A DNA stretch of 64,000 nucleotides from Isoetes taiwanensis (GCA_021234155.1 JAJEKV010000260.1:374001-438000), one strand, 5' to 3'. Shown: positions 35,566-47,800, numbered from the stretch's first letter. Program-made: numbers and translations. Notes: generated from the sequence alone by a model not told the origin.

Positions 35566-36895
35566 ACAATGGCAAGACAGGTGTCCATTTTTCTGAGCGG
35601 CTATGCAAAGGTGTGTCCTCTCTAGCCACCTCACTTCGTGTCTCAGAGGTTGTTGCCACCGTGGTGGACAATAATAAGAAAGAAGTTGCATCCTATCTTC
35701 AGCAGTTGCAGGCCAAGCAGGACTCCATGGATATCCTGTTACCATCAGTTGAAATTGGAATGCAGGTCAACCTTTGAGCGCTTTGGGGCCCCTGTGGTGC
35801 AGATCAGTCATGGGGCTCACCTTCGTCATGTGGAGCACTTAGTTGCATGCTCTGTTGTTTGTTACTCCACTGGCCCCTTCTTGGATCTGAAGCATGTGGG
35901 ATCTTGGTTATCTGGGCATTTACATTTAGGGCTTTCTGTATATCAATCTATCAAGCTCGTGGCCAAAGATCAACGTTGTTTTCTCGTGATGTTTGAGTCT
36001 CCTGAGCCAGTGGCTCAACATATAGAACAAGGTGTTGATCCGATGTGGAAACATTTCTTGTTGTATCAATAGTATGTTCCTGGCTCTTTTCCAGGTATGC
36101 CAGATGCTTTACGTGCCCTATTCTAGATTGCTATTGAAGACTTTCCTCCAGAGTTTCATCCTCCAGAGTTTTAAGATTCTGCGTTCATTTCTGCTATTGC
36201 TAATGAGATTGGACTTCACTTGCAACATGCTATAACCTGGCATTACTAAGATTTGTGTAGTATAGGCCATTCATCGTGATCTGCCTCAGACAATTGTTGT
36301 TTAGAGTGGGCCCATGTTCTTTCCTTTCAAGCTACGATTGTTAAATGACCCAGAGCTGGCTCTCATGTTTCCCGAAGCCCCTCTCTTTGCTCCATATCGT
36401 AAGTCTTACCAGCAGGCTTCTCCAGTTGCCTCTGCTGCAAATCCTGCTCCTAGCTCTGCTTCTTCTTCAATGGATATCTCTCATTCCCTTGCGACGTCCT
36501 ATACATCTACTCCAACTGCTGGTCCCATGCCTCTGCTGCTGGATCAATAGAAGCAAAGGTTGGATGAGATTCAGAGGTTGCAAGAGCAAGTTGAAGAGGC
36601 TTATGTGCAGTACATGGACATTGATTGTCATGGTGCCCACCCTCCACTCAAACATCCACCTACTCTTCGTCAACCTCGAAAATTAGTTAAGGGTTTTAAC
36701 ACCTCTGCATCTCAGCTCTATTCAGCACTTGCTCTACCTCCTCTTGTTGCATATGGTTGTTTTGCTCCACTTCAGTGGGTTGATTTGGCTAAAGATAATG
36801 CTGCCTTGCCGCAGGCCCAAGATACATCTTCAAACTCTCCTGAGATTCCAGTAGTCACATCTGATTTGATTCCATTACAAGTCCAATGCAGTTAG
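35566..36895 (+). pseudogene. Gag-like open reading frame remnant
   Basis: Coding character switches frames: VVATVVDNNKKEVASYLQQL (about 35645), then RSTFERFGAPVVQISHGAHL and CFLVMFESPEPVAQHIEQGV (35765-36070), then FFPFKLRLLNDPELALMFPE (36314), a Pro/Ala/Ser-rich linker and a coiled-coil-like RLDEIQRLQEQVEEAYVQYM (36560) ending at 36895. This architecture resembles the first ORF of plant retroelements, but no zinc knuckle is seen and I do not recognise the family. Several stops break it. It lies upstream of the gypsy LTR candidate and may belong to another element. Confidence 0.4.
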
Positions 36896-37367
36896 ACCCT
36901 TAAGTGAAGCTTTATCTTCTTTTACTTATCTAGTATGGAGTAAGTACATTGTGTCGCGTGCTCGTGTTCTAGCGGCACCCTTTTATGCTTACAGAACTAG
37001 ATGAGAAATATTCATGTTGTACTTATTCTTGTTGATTAATAAACATTTTGTTCGTCCTTAAAAAATGCCTTATTTAGAAATGATTCCTTGGAACCTTAGG
37101 CACCAAGGATGCCTTTACTTCATTTATCATATTGGAATATAACTGTCTTTTAGGAATGCTTAGGTAAGATCATAGAATTGCATTGCCACTGTCATCATTA
37201 TGAAAGAATATGCAGTTGCATATTACATGTATGTGGTAGTTGTACTGTATGTATGAATATGGCTTGGCGAATTTTGTGTTACTAGAATATGTAAGGTTAT
37301 GGATGTTGAGATCATAGCATCTTTTATTCTTATCTGAGCAGCCCATCTTCCGAGGGGTGGGTAGCTA
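36896..37367. other. No recognised feature
   Basis: AT-rich DNA between the gag-like remnant and the candidate LTR. Confidence 0.35.
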
Positions 37368-38153
37368 TGTAACGCCACGTCTGTGGCTGGATGGCTAAAC
37401 AGACAAGCCAAGGGGAGAGTCCCCGTGCGTTAAGGCCTATACATACAGAAAGGATGATTTATCCTTGGGGTCGTTACCCAAGGAGTATGTAAGAGATATA
37501 TTCATACATGTAGGCATGTAGAAATGTGTAAGCATGCATGCAGTTTAGCTCTAATCGATGCAAGGGCACAGTGGATCGGGTAAATATATTGTTCTTCTTA
37601 CTTATTTTTTATGGTCTATGCTAGATTGCTTATGATGAGATGGTTTAGATGCTCTTGTGATGATTCCCTCCCTACTTAGTCCTTGGACTAACCCCTTGTC
37701 TGTATGTATCTATTTCAAGATGGCACGTCCTGAGCCAAGCATCATCCTGCACTATCCCTTTGTCACTTGGTGGTTCCGAGAAACCTTGGACGAACCAGAA
37801 CTCATCTCCACACACAAGATATATGAGATGTTGAAGGACTTATTCCATCAGTTCTATCATGATGCGGTACAGCGAAGAATTCAAGATACACGGATGGTGA
37901 GGCCGGGGATGAGATTTCTGAGCAGTCCAGTCCTTTCGGGGCCTCTTCAGTCACCTCAGATGAGAAAGACCCTAAGTGACTTGCTTGTGATATTGTGTGT
38001 GTATATGTTGTTATGTAAGACCTATTTGTGTCTGGTGTTATCAAAACCTTCAAAAGTTGTGGCGTGTAACTGATGATTTTGTAATTAAGAATTAATAATT
38101 TAGTTGTAAGAGTGATTAGTGCAAGGCCTATGCCAAGGGGTTGGATTTTCCAC
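37368..38153 (+). repeat. Candidate 5' LTR of the Ty3/gypsy element
   Basis: It runs from TGTAACGCCACG to GGATTTTCCACA, a TG...CA unit of 786 bp, immediately before a tRNA-Met-type primer-binding site. The left boundary is inferred only from the TGTAACGCC motif. No matching 3' LTR was found beyond 51.4 kb. Confidence 0.4.
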
Positions 38154-38154
38154 A

Positions 38155-38168
38155 ATTGGTATCAGGAC
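38155..38168 (+). promoter_or_regulatory. Primer-binding site of the Ty3/gypsy element
   Basis: TTGGTATCAGGAC closely resembles the TGGTATCAGAGC complement of the initiator tRNA-Met 3' end used by plant LTR retrotransposons. It lies just 3' of the candidate LTR. Confidence 0.55.
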
Positions 38169-38292
38169 AAAGGTTCTGACACCTTTCAGACTGTTGGAAT
38201 TAAGGGATGCGAAATTAGGAAATTCTATTATAAAGTAAAATGGTTGGGCATGGGAATAATCATTGTCATCCTTTTTCCAGGTGAATGGCAGG

Positions 38293-39180
38293 ATGTCTGG
38301 AAATGAGGATAACAATTCTAGAGCTGGGGATAGCAATAACGCTCCTAGTATAACTGAACATTTATTGCAGCTATGCAGCATCAGCTAGCCACTATGTAAC
38401 AACAGGTTGCCAAGAAGGAAGACGATCTTGATGAAGTCAATAAAGTTCTAAAGCAGCTTTAAAGTGTGCATTTATTGGTAAAGATACTACAGATGGGGGT
38501 GTTGATGCTTGGCTACAGAGGATAGAGTTTTCTTTTGAAGTAAAAAAAATCTCGGAGCTGCTAAAAGCAACTTATATCGCTGATATGCTGTTGACTGGAC
38601 TTGCAAGATATGGTGGGATGAGTATAAGAAAGATAATCTTTTGGTTATGAGCCAAATTACATGGAGTACTTTTAACGATGCATTTAACCTCCAAGATTTA
38701 CCTGCTGGTTTTGAGTTGGAGCAGATGAAAGAAATTCAGAACCTTATCCAAGAGGAGACTATGGAAGGATATGCCAAGCAGTTCCATGCATAGCCATATG
38801 GACCCACTATGATAGTGGTGCAGCTAGCTGACAAGTGGATTCGTGAATTGAAGCATGTGCTAACTTTGTTAGTAGCGGGAATAACATATCCTAGCTTGCA
38901 GGAAGCTATAAGAGTCTCCAAGTTTAAGAAACAAGTCCATGATAGGATTAAGAAAAGTACGAAGAAGCAGTACAACCTTGAAAGCCAGTAAGAGAAAACA
39001 AGCATAAGCAGAGGCAAAGATTTTTTGTTGCTCCTTCTGTTATACTACGTCCTAATCCTGCAAAGCAGGCAATTGCACCAGCCCAGATGAGTCAAGAGGA
39101 ATGAGAATATTATCGATGGGAAAGATTATGTTTCTTTTGCAAAGAGGCTGGGCATAATGCAGTGCATTGTCCCGTAGAAA
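38293..39180 (+). pseudogene. Ty3/gypsy gag
   Basis: It starts MSGNEDNNSRAGD. Frameshifts and stops follow. The central gag segment reads TWSTFNDAFNLQDLPAGFE and MKEIQNLIQEETMEGYAKQF, comparable to the retrotransposon gag domain (WxxFxxxF...F...KQ). A CCHC zinc knuckle, C-x2-C-x4-H-x4-C (CFFCKEAGHNAVHC), lies at 39129-39170. Capsid assembly would have been its role. Confidence 0.7.
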
Positions 39181-39465
39181 CATGGGATAGCAGGTTGCTG
39201 AAGCTCGTGAACTTTGACAGAAATGCCGTTTATAGAAACCATGGTAACCAGACTCAAGCTACCGGTGGGAATCCAGGGAATTGGAATAGGCGAGCAACGA
39301 GTACATAGAGTGTTGCTGGCCCACAAAATGCTTGTATTGAGGAGAGGTCTACAAGAGTCCAAGCAGTTACTCTGGAGGAACATAAGTAGAACCAGACATG
39401 CATGCTTATGCTATTGGTGGAGAAACCCTCCTAAATACCTTGCTACTGACGTTATCCATCTTTCA

Positions 39466-39570
39466 GGTTGCATTCAAACTCAGTCTTTTCATTTTCTAAT
39501 TGACAATGGTAGTACACATAATTTTATTTCACCTAGATTGGTTGATCAGTTGGATTTGCATGTCGAATGA
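39466..39570 (+). pseudogene. Ty3/gypsy protease fragment
   Basis: FHFLIDNGSTHNFIS carries a retropepsin-type active site (D-N-G-S, with N replacing the usual S or T at the second position). The frame breaks soon after, at 39570. Confidence 0.65.
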
Positions 39571-40059
39571 TTTTGTTCCTCGGGTGGAATTCAAACTCTA
39601 AGGGCTAGCATTCCGTACTATTTTTGAAGTACTTTATCTGCGTAAGTATGACTTAATTCTGGGAATGTCATGTCTGAGAGTCGTAGGTGCCTATATAGGT
39701 TGTAAAGGAAGGGTCGTCCTTTGCACATTGTCAAATGGCTCCTAAGAAGTTGGGTAATCGTCCTATGATATCTGGTCCTCCCGTGTTGTCATGCAAGCAA
39801 GCTAAGTGCTATTTGCGCAAAGGATGAGTCATTTATGTTGGAATGCTAAGCAAAGCTGTAGAATTACAAGAAATTGTTATTCCTCAAGTTATTGTGACTG
39901 TGCTAGAGGAATTTAAGAATGTGTTTCCTGATAAGCTTACAGAACTACCTCCATCTCGTGAGGTGAATAAGATTGAGTTGAGTTGCTCCCAGGATCTACA
40001 CCACCTTCATGACCTCTTTATCTTTTTAATGTGGTGGAGATAGCTGAACTAAAGAAATA

Positions 40060-40815
40060 ACATGAGGAATTATTGGAAAAAAGATTTATTAGACCTAGCA
40101 CATTTCCATTTAGAGCTCCTATCTTATTTGTAAAGAAGAAGGATGGGAGTCTGCGCCGATGTGTTGACTATAGGCTATTGAATCAGGTCACTTCGAGAAT
40201 GATTGTGCCTAGTCGAGGTCGAGGGTGGATGATCTGTTTGACCAATTAAGTGGTAGAAAATATTGTTTAAGATTAACTTGCAATCTGGCTACCGTCAGAT
40301 CAGAATTGAAAGAGGATATTCTTAAGACTGCTTTCCGCACAAAATATGGACATTATGAGTTTGTGGTAATGTCATTCGGGGTTATCAATGCACCAGCCAC
40401 TTTTATAAGGCTTACAATTGATGTCTTTCGAGCTCACCTTGATCAACTTATACCTGTGTTTTTCGATTATATCCTAATCTATTTTAAAATGCTAGAAAAG
40501 CATGTTGGGCATTTGCATATAGTTTTAAATCTTTTGAGACAATATCAAGTTTATGGCAAGATTTTTAAATGCAGTTTTGTTCAAGAGCAGTTGATTTATT
40601 TGAGTGTGTCTCTAGCAAGGGAATCGAACCAGATTCTGAAAAGGTAAAAGCCATACCGGAGTGGCCACAATCTCAGTCTGTAAGAGAGATCAGGGCATTT
40701 CTAGGCTTAGTTGGATATTATCGCAGGTTTCTTAATTTTTCTAGGAAAACTGCTCCTCTGACCTCCTTACTTCAAAAAGATATATCATTTCAACAGTCTG
40801 AAGTATATGAGTGCA
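40060..40815 (+). pseudogene. Ty3/gypsy reverse transcriptase
   Basis: Conserved blocks are readable: [47 protein letters not shown] and the connection block RAFLGLVGYYRRFLNFS. The catalytic DD (usually in a LDDILIY-type context) is D-Y at 40465-40470, so polymerase activity is lost. Small frameshifts occur at about 40050, 40200 and 40620. Confidence 0.85.
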
Positions 40816-40828
40816 GTTTTCAAATTTT

Positions 40829-41127
40829 TTTTTTCTTTTTTGAAGAAACGGCAGTAGTATTACATGACGTGACGTTAAAATACTATCTATATTACATGAT
40901 AAAACATAGTAATATAAAAGAGCAGGGGGACCCTGCTATATAGGCCATGACTTAGTCAAAACTGGCCAAGCTCTCCTAAGGAGGAAATATTCCAAAAATT
41001 AAAACATTGTTTTAAGAGTTTAAAGCAGAAGAAAACTGAAAATATAACTATAGAAAAGTCATTAAGGACCAAGATCAATCAGAGTTCTCATCAGTTGCAT
41101 CTTCATTCATCAATCACACCATCTAAA
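40829..41127 (-). mobile_element. 299-bp SINE-like or truncated LINE insertion with 13-bp target duplication
   Basis: GTTTTCAAATTTT occurs at 40816-40828 and again at 41128-41140, flanking the insert. The insert begins on the plus strand with a T-rich tract (40829-40842), so read on the minus strand it ends in an A-rich tail preceded by GCCGTTTCTTC. Long duplications and A-tails mark LINE-machinery retroposition. No Pol III box or coding frame was identified. Removing it rejoins the gypsy RT connection region and RNase H domain. Confidence 0.75.
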
Positions 41128-41140
41128 GTTTTCAAATTTT

Positions 41141-41311
41141 GAAAGATGCTTTGATGCATGCACCTATTTTAAAGATTCCTTATATGAAATGAGATTTTTT
41201 TGTAGTAATAGATGCCTCAGGCACTGGTATTAGAAGTTCTCTATTGTAAGATGGCCTTGTGTGTACATATGAATCTAAGAAGCTCAATCCAGCTGAACAA
41301 AATCACCCAAC
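41141..41311 (+). pseudogene. Ty3/gypsy RNase H, first part
   Basis: DALMHAPILKIP, then VVIDASGTGI (first RNase H Asp) and KKLNPAEQNHPT lead straight into the copia insertion at 41312. Stops at about 41191 and 41250 interrupt it. Confidence 0.75.
41307..41311 (+). repeat. Target-site duplication CCAAC (left)
   Basis: It precedes the TG of the left copia LTR and matches 49890-49894. Confidence 0.9.
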
Positions 41312-42069
41312 TGTTAGAAAATGATAACCCTAGAGAAATGCCTAGCACAATATCTTCTTTCCTCTAATCACTTTGCTTATGAACATTCAAGCTTGGGAGC
41401 CACAATATGGTCACTAATCCCAACTTGATCAAAGCAAGTCAATCACAAACAATCACAAACAACTTCCTCTAGAAATAAGAGTGAAGCAAATATAAGCACA
41501 AAATATCCTTTGAGTGCAAACACACAATATTCAAATGTAGCTAAATGGTTAAAACCATTAGGAAACCTTAATGAACACTGTAGCACTGCTACTGTAGCTA
41601 TGGTATTGACCGATATACTGTAGCTACAGTTGACCGTGGGCTTCTTAGCAAAAATCGTCCTTCAAATGATCTTCTACGATTGCCGAATGATCTTCTGAAG
41701 CCGTGCCTTCCTAGTCCCACCTTCCATTTCATATATACATGTAAATCCGGCGGTGCAAGAGGAGATCGAACTGCTAAACTGGGAAGAACTCACTTGGAGA
41801 TATATCCCACAGGCCTAGTCATGATATCGGGACTTTTTCAAACCATTGAAACCTAGATTTCATAAACAATATAATCTAGGTTTCATCTCGAGTTACACCT
41901 TCAAACCATAGTTTAACATTTTAATATCAACTCTATAGTTCAACCATAATCTTAGCATTAGGTATCAATCATTTCTTGCTTCTTGATCCTTGTAGAACAT
42001 CACAGACATCACAGTTAGGCAGACAAATAGATGCATCATTGTCAACTATAAGCTGAACAAATATTAACA
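41312..42069 (-). repeat. Copia LTR, left copy (3' LTR of the minus-strand element), 758 bp
   Basis: On the plus strand it begins TGTTAGAAAATGATAACC and ends AAATATTAACA. It is almost identical to 49124-49889 except for one cluster around 41576-41630 and a few substitutions. Confidence 0.95.
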
Positions 42070-42079
42070 CTCCTCCTTC
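42070..42079 (-). promoter_or_regulatory. Polypurine tract of the copia element
   Basis: On the minus strand GAAGGAGGAG directly precedes the 3' LTR, where plus-strand DNA synthesis is primed in this family. Confidence 0.75.
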
Positions 42080-42119
42080 AGCTTACTAGTTGACAATATT
42101 AAGACTGTTTCTAAACTGT

Positions 42120-42128
42120 TTAAATTTA
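42120..42128. repeat. Target-site duplication TTAAATTTA (left of the MULE)
   Basis: This 9-bp duplication has an identical partner at 44891-44899, as expected for Mutator-like elements. Confidence 0.9.
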
Positions 42129-42150
42129 GGGAAAATTCTAAAATTACCCC

Positions 42151-43059
42151 AATATTTCTTAGAAATTATGAATATGCCCTTGTATTTATTTTAATTGTTT
42201 AAATGCCCTTACGTCACATACAACTAAATACGAAACGAAAACAGGATCGTTCTTTGTCTTCGGATCTGCTGAGAAAGCCATCGGATCTGCTGAGAAAGCC
42301 AGTTAGTGCCAGGCTAGTTGGTTTTGCCATTCCACGGTTCCTCGCGCTCCTAAGTTTGATAAAAAGGGTTCATGTCTGGATTTCGAATCAGAAGCGTATA
42401 TGGAATAAAGAGAGCTCTCGGGTGGGTTACCTGGATTTTATGGCCAGAGACGAAACAAAAACCAGGACATATATGCTCAGGCCAGAGAAATTTTGCAGCA
42501 TAAGCTAGAAAATTCGAGTATTCAATTATCATTGCTGCATTCTATGAAAATTTGGAAAGAAGGATCCATCAAATGGGCAATTTGCTTGTTTACGAGGGTT
42601 GAATCTTTGCCAAGCCAAGATTTGGAAAGGGGCAACGAAAGAAAGCTGGAACAATTTGCTTTAGCATGCCCTTGAGAATCTGCATTTAACAAATCTTATG
42701 ATGCCTTTAGCTCAAACCTGCAGCATCATTCCTCATCATTCTAAAGAGCAAAGTGTAATCTCCTGCAACTTCTATTTGTTCTAAAATGATACAACATACT
42801 CTACCATCACTGTACTATAGAATTCCAGAATATCTCGTCTTGACTATAAATAAGAACATGCAATCAATGACTATAAGAGCCTGAGAACTTCTTGGTACGG
42901 CTGTACTTATTTGTTGTGGCCCGGCGGTGGATATTAACTTCTCTTAATTTGACATTCACAATGAGCACAATCTATTCTAGATCTACAGTTCATACATGAA
43001 TGAATATAATTCAGAAATGAATATAAATGAATTCAGAAATGAATATAAATGAATGCATG
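42151..43059. other. Non-coding left arm of the MULE
   Basis: This lies downstream of the minus-strand transposase. A 22-bp direct duplication (TCGGATCTGCTGAGAAAGCC) occurs at about 42260-42301. Small plus-strand frames (42203-42508) have no known domain. Confidence 0.5.
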
Positions 43060-44516
43060 TCAATCTACAATTGCATTCCTGCAACTCTTCCGGTTATGGC
43101 GTCCATATTGCCCACACCTTGAGCATCTGTAAGGACGAATTTCTTTGAAGCGATCCTCCGTACGGATCCGTCTCTTTTTTGGACGTCCTGGCGGCTTACG
43201 TGTAGCAGGAGGTTTCAGATTTGTCTCTTCTTCTTCGACGACATCTTCAAATGGAAATATTGCGCCTACATATGCATCATACCATGCCTTTATTGAATAT
43301 GTTGGATGAGCATACTCTTGTGGTCTTCTTTTCAACCAGAGGATTGCTCCTATTGCATGCGCACAAGGAATTCCTCTATGCTGCCAAGCACAACAACTGC
43401 ATGTATAATGTTCAAGATCCACAATCCGCCTATGCTCCGGTGTGATAACTTCAAATACAATGCCATTTGAAGGTAAAATTCTGTACTGCCTAGCCCGAGT
43501 AAGTGATTCTGTGATGCGCTTTTCCTCCTCAGGCACTAATGTGTAAGCTGCACTTTGCCCTGCAGATACCAATGCTCGTCTAGCTTCATTACCTCGTTTA
43601 TGAAACCTCTCCATCAATGATTGTCTAATATCCGTAAGCACGGCAATAATTGGTTTCTCCCTGGCCTCAAGCAATAAAGAATTCAAAGACTCTGATAAAT
43701 TTGAAGTAAGGTGACCAAAGCGTTGTCCCTGGAAATAAGCTGTAGCCCAGCACTCAGGTGGCGCAGTTTCTAACAACCAATCACATTTGCTCTGATATTC
43801 ACTTTTCTCATATTAGCAACTTGTTCATCATTATTCAACGACTGTGTTTTCTCGTGCCGCTTCCCAAAAGAAATGCAGAAACTCAACATTATTGCATTTC
43901 TTCTTGAGGTTTGCCTCAAGATGTCTCATGCAATATGCATTTGGGCAGTTAGGGAAAATAGCATACAAAGCCTCCTGCAAACCCTTGTCTCTGTCTGATA
44001 CAAATGTAAGCCCTGCATCTACATGTAAACTACTGCGTAGATGCTGTAAAAACCAAATCCAATTCTGCATTTTTCGTTATCAATTATTCCAAATGCCACG
44101 GGATAAAGTCCTCTGTGGCATCTAAAACCAATAGCACAAATCAAATGGCCAAGATATTTACTGTTAAAAGGTGCCATCAATCCCAAGAAAGGCACGCCTT
44201 TCGTAAATCCAGTAAGACAAGCTCCAAAAGCGAAGAATGCCCTGTAAAAACGTCCTCCACTTTCTTCAATGGCAACATAACTTCCTGGATTGCTCTCTAA
44301 GAGTTTCTGGCAAAATGCATGTAACTTTCTGTACCCTCTTTGATAATCTCCATTAATAATAGCTATGGCTATCTCTTTTGCATTATAAGCAACTGTATAT
44401 GTGACTGTAACACCTGCTTCTCTACGAAAATCATCAATCAACTCAGCAGGTTTGTAATGTGGATGCTCCCTGAATTTATCCTGATATTTCATGGCTAACC
44501 ATCTTGCTGAGGCCAT
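43060..44516 (-). pseudogene. MULE transposase, frameshifted
   Basis: Three overlapping minus-strand frames form one protein. 44516-44019 is the N-terminal part and start of the MULE domain (GLYPVAFGIIDNEK); the position of the first catalytic Asp (about the GVPFLGLMAPFNSKYLG block) is not recognisable as the usual DG. 44070-43831 has ADAGLTFVSDRDKGLQEAL with the second catalytic Asp and CMRHLEANLKKKC. 43776-43060 has a SWIM zinc finger (YTCSCCAWQHRGIPCAHAIG: C-x-C...C-x-H) and a C-terminal CCHC-like knuckle (RCSRCGQYGRHNRKSC). Frameshifts and a stop lie near 44050 and 43780-43830. It would bind and cut the element ends; this copy looks inactive but is well preserved. The start upstream of 44516 is uncertain. 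Confidence 0.9.
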
Positions 44517-44868
44517 TGGGCCATTGGGTTCAATTTCGGCTACTGCAATGTAATCCTGTTTCTTTCAAAACCAAAAAATGCAAATCACTTACAGGAAAAG
44601 GTTTCCAAGCATGCAAAACTTCAACGAATTCCTTCAAGATTCAGAGGGCTGTCAATCATGAACTCCAACGAATTCCTTCAAGATCATGTTTACCGGCTTG
44701 CTTCCAGATTAAGATCATACATGCTTTGGTGAAACAACAAGAAGAATCGGATTTAGCTGATTACGCTTACGGCGAAAATGGAGTAGCCGTTTCTTAGAAA
44801 AAAACAACAAGGGTAATTTGATAATTTTTGTAAATACAGGGGTAATTTCATAATTATATTAAAATATA
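44517..44868. other. Right arm of the MULE
   Basis: This is the 5' flank of the minus-strand transposase. An AACTCCAACGAATTCCTTCAAGAT-like word is repeated at about 44620 and 44660. A 97-codon plus-strand frame (44504-44797) is not recognised. Confidence 0.5.
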
Positions 44869-44890
44869 GGGGTAATTTTAGAATTTTCCC

Positions 44891-44899
44891 TTAAATTTA
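44891..44899. repeat. Target-site duplication TTAAATTTA (right of the MULE)
   Basis: Partner of 42120-42128. Confidence 0.9.
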
Positions 44900-47800
44900 T
44901 TTTCTACAAGAGCCTTTGTGAAAATATCAGCAATTTGTTTGGCAGTTTCAACATACCTCATTTGAATATATCCCTTGTCTGCTAGATCCCTGATAAAATG
45001 GATATTGAGCTCGATGTGCTTAGTTCTCTCATGTGCAACTGGATTCTTGACAATAGCAATGCAGCTTTGACTATCTGTCATAATTTCTATGGCTTCAACT
45101 TGCTCACATTTTAGTTCATCTAGCAATCTTTTCAACCAGACGACTTCCTTGGCCACTAGAGAGGCAGCTGCATATTCTGCTTCAGCTGAACTCATAGCTA
45201 TAGCAGACTGTTTTTTGCATTTCCAGTTTATAACTCCACCTCCTAGAAAAATTGCATAACCAGAGGTTGATTTTCTACATTCCAGGTCACCTCCCCAATC
45301 TGCATCACTATAGGCCACCAATTTCAATTTGTCAGCATTATAACAAATCCCATGATGTTGAGTACCTTTCAAATATTTGAGTACACGTTTTGCAGCCTCC
45401 CAGAGTTCTTTTGTGGGACTATGGCATTTTCTGCTTAAAATATTCACTGCATAAGCTATGTCTGGTCTCGTGCTATTAGCCAAGTAGAGCAGACAACCAA
45501 CTAAAGCTCTATAAGGGATAAGTTCCATATCTGCCATCTCCTCCTCAGTTTGATCTTTATTGTCAGTCAACCTGTGTCCTGGTAACATAGGAATTTTCAC
45601 AGCATTTGCATTTTCCAAATTGAACCTGTTCAACATATTTTCCACATGTTTGCTTTGACTCAACTTCAAGATCTTTTCTTCTTTGTTTCTTGTTACTTCT
45701 ATTCCCAAGAACTTTTTCAATTCACCAAGATCTGTCATTTGAAACCTTGATTTTAAGATGTTTTTGCAATCATTCAAGACATTCAAAGTATTGGCTACCA
45801 TTATGCAATCATCCACATAAAGTGCTATGATGCAAAAATCATCTCCCTTTTCAAACCTGTATGAATTCCCATCATTTCTTAATTTCTCAAAACTTTGTTC
45901 TTTCAAAAAATGATCTATGCATAAATACCATTCTCGTGGAGACTGTTTTAAGCCATAGACAGCTCTATTTAATTTCCAAACCATATCTTTGTTTACCTCA
46001 AAACCATGTGGCTGTTTCATGTAGGCTTCTTCTTCAAGAGTGGCATTTAAGAAGGCAGTTTTCACATCCATGTGATGTAACTCCAATCCCAAAGTATTTG
46101 CCATAGCCAACAGAACCCTGATACTAGTAAGTTTTACAATTGGAGAACAAGTTTCCTCATAGTCTCTTCCCTTTTTCTGTGTAAAACCTTGTGCAACTAA
46201 TCTTGCTTTGTATTTTCTTGTGCCATCAGGATTTTGTTTGATTCTAAATATCCACTTGCTTCCAATAATATTTTTCCCTTTTTCAGGATGAACAAGATCA
46301 TATGTTTGTGTATCTTTAAAGGAAGCTAACTCCTCCTTCATAGCCTTTAGCCATTCATTTTTATTTATGCTATTCTGCACATCCTCATAACTTTCTGGAA
46401 TTAACTCATTTTCAAGGATGGTCATTTTTTGCTCATATGGTACTTCTTGTTTTCTTTCAATTCTCCTGCTCTTACCTTCTTCAGTTCTACCATATGGTGT
46501 ATCACCCAATTTTGCTTCCTCAATTAGTTTTTCAGCTTGAGTTTTCTTTCTTTTTACTATGCCTTCCTTAGCATTTTCAATTTCAGGGACAACCTCTGCT
46601 GGTTCCGGGACAACCTCTGCTGGTGGTGCAATCTCAGCTGGTAACACAGGCTCCTTAACTTCTCCTGCCCTTATGTTTTCACTAACTGTGGTCATATCAT
46701 AGTTAACATTGTCTTTGTCTTCATTATCATCCAGATCTGCATCTTGTTCTTTCCTTTCATTTGACCCAGTAGTTTGTTCTTTAATTTGAACCCCTTGCTT
46801 ATGTCTATCTTTGTAAACCACACTTTCATCAAAAAGGACGTCTCTACTCACTATAATGGTTTGACTTTCTGGAATAAAAATTCTGTAACCCTTAGATTCA
46901 GAGTCATATCCAACAAGGAATCCAACTTCTGCCTTGTCATCCAACTTTTTTCTTAATTCCACAGGTTTATGAACATAGCAGATACAACCATATGTTTTAA
47001 ACATATCAAAATTCAACCTTTCATTAGGATTCCAAACTAGGTTTGGAATTTTACCCTTTAAGCTTGCAGATGGCAGCACATTTTGAACTTGAATTGCAGT
47101 TCTAAGAGCCTCCTCCCATAAATTCCTTGGTAATCCACTTTGCTTCAGCATTGCTCTGATTGCATCCATTACTGTTCTATTTTTCCTTTCTGCAGCCCCA
47201 TTTTGTTGGGGACTGTACCTACAAGTTAGTTGCCTCTTGATGCCATGTTTGATGCAAAAATGTCTGAATTTTTCTGACAAATATTCTCCCCCTCTGTCAG
47301 ATCTTATGCACTTGAGTTTTTGGCCAGTTTCTCTTTCCATTTCAGCTACAAATTGTTTGAAAGCTTGAAGTGCTTGAGACTTTCTTGTCAAACAATAAAT
47401 TTTGCATTTTCTACTATAGTCATCAATGAATGTAACAAAATATCTATGGTTTGTTCTACTTCTTACATTCAATGGACCACATAAATCTGTATGAACAAGT
47501 TCTAATACTTGACTTGTCTTTGATTCTCTTTTCTTGAAGGGCAATCGATTCAGTTTGCCAATAGCACACCCTTCACAAATTGGATTTTCTCCATCATCAC
47601 TGTAATTTATGGCACCTAATTTCTTCAAGGCTTTCAGATTATGGAAGTGTGTGTGAGCTGATCTATTGTGCCATAATTCCAAATTTGTTTCTTGAATTAC
47701 ATTGACATTGCTTGCCACAAGACCATTCATTTGAAACAAATTCCCAACTCTTTTTGCACGAAATTTCAAGATTCCATTCATAAGCACATTACATTCTTTT

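Larger units (their letters stand above)
42129..44890 (-). mobile_element. MULE (Mutator-like) transposon, 2762 bp, nested in the copia element
   Basis: It has perfect 22-bp terminal inverted repeats, GGGAAAATTCTAAAATTACC and two further C (42129-42150), inverted at 44869-44890, and a 9-bp duplication. It encodes a MuDR-type transposase on the minus strand. It inserted in the last codons of copia pol and replaces the proper C-terminus with a short read-through. Confidence 0.95.

Noticed and set aside
37657-38073. 138-codon frame as a host gene
   Set aside because: It lies inside the candidate gypsy LTR just upstream of the primer-binding site and has no recognisable domain.
43221-43445. Plus-strand open frames across the MULE and copia regions
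   Set aside because: They are antisense shadows of recognised minus-strand transposase and pol coding sequence.
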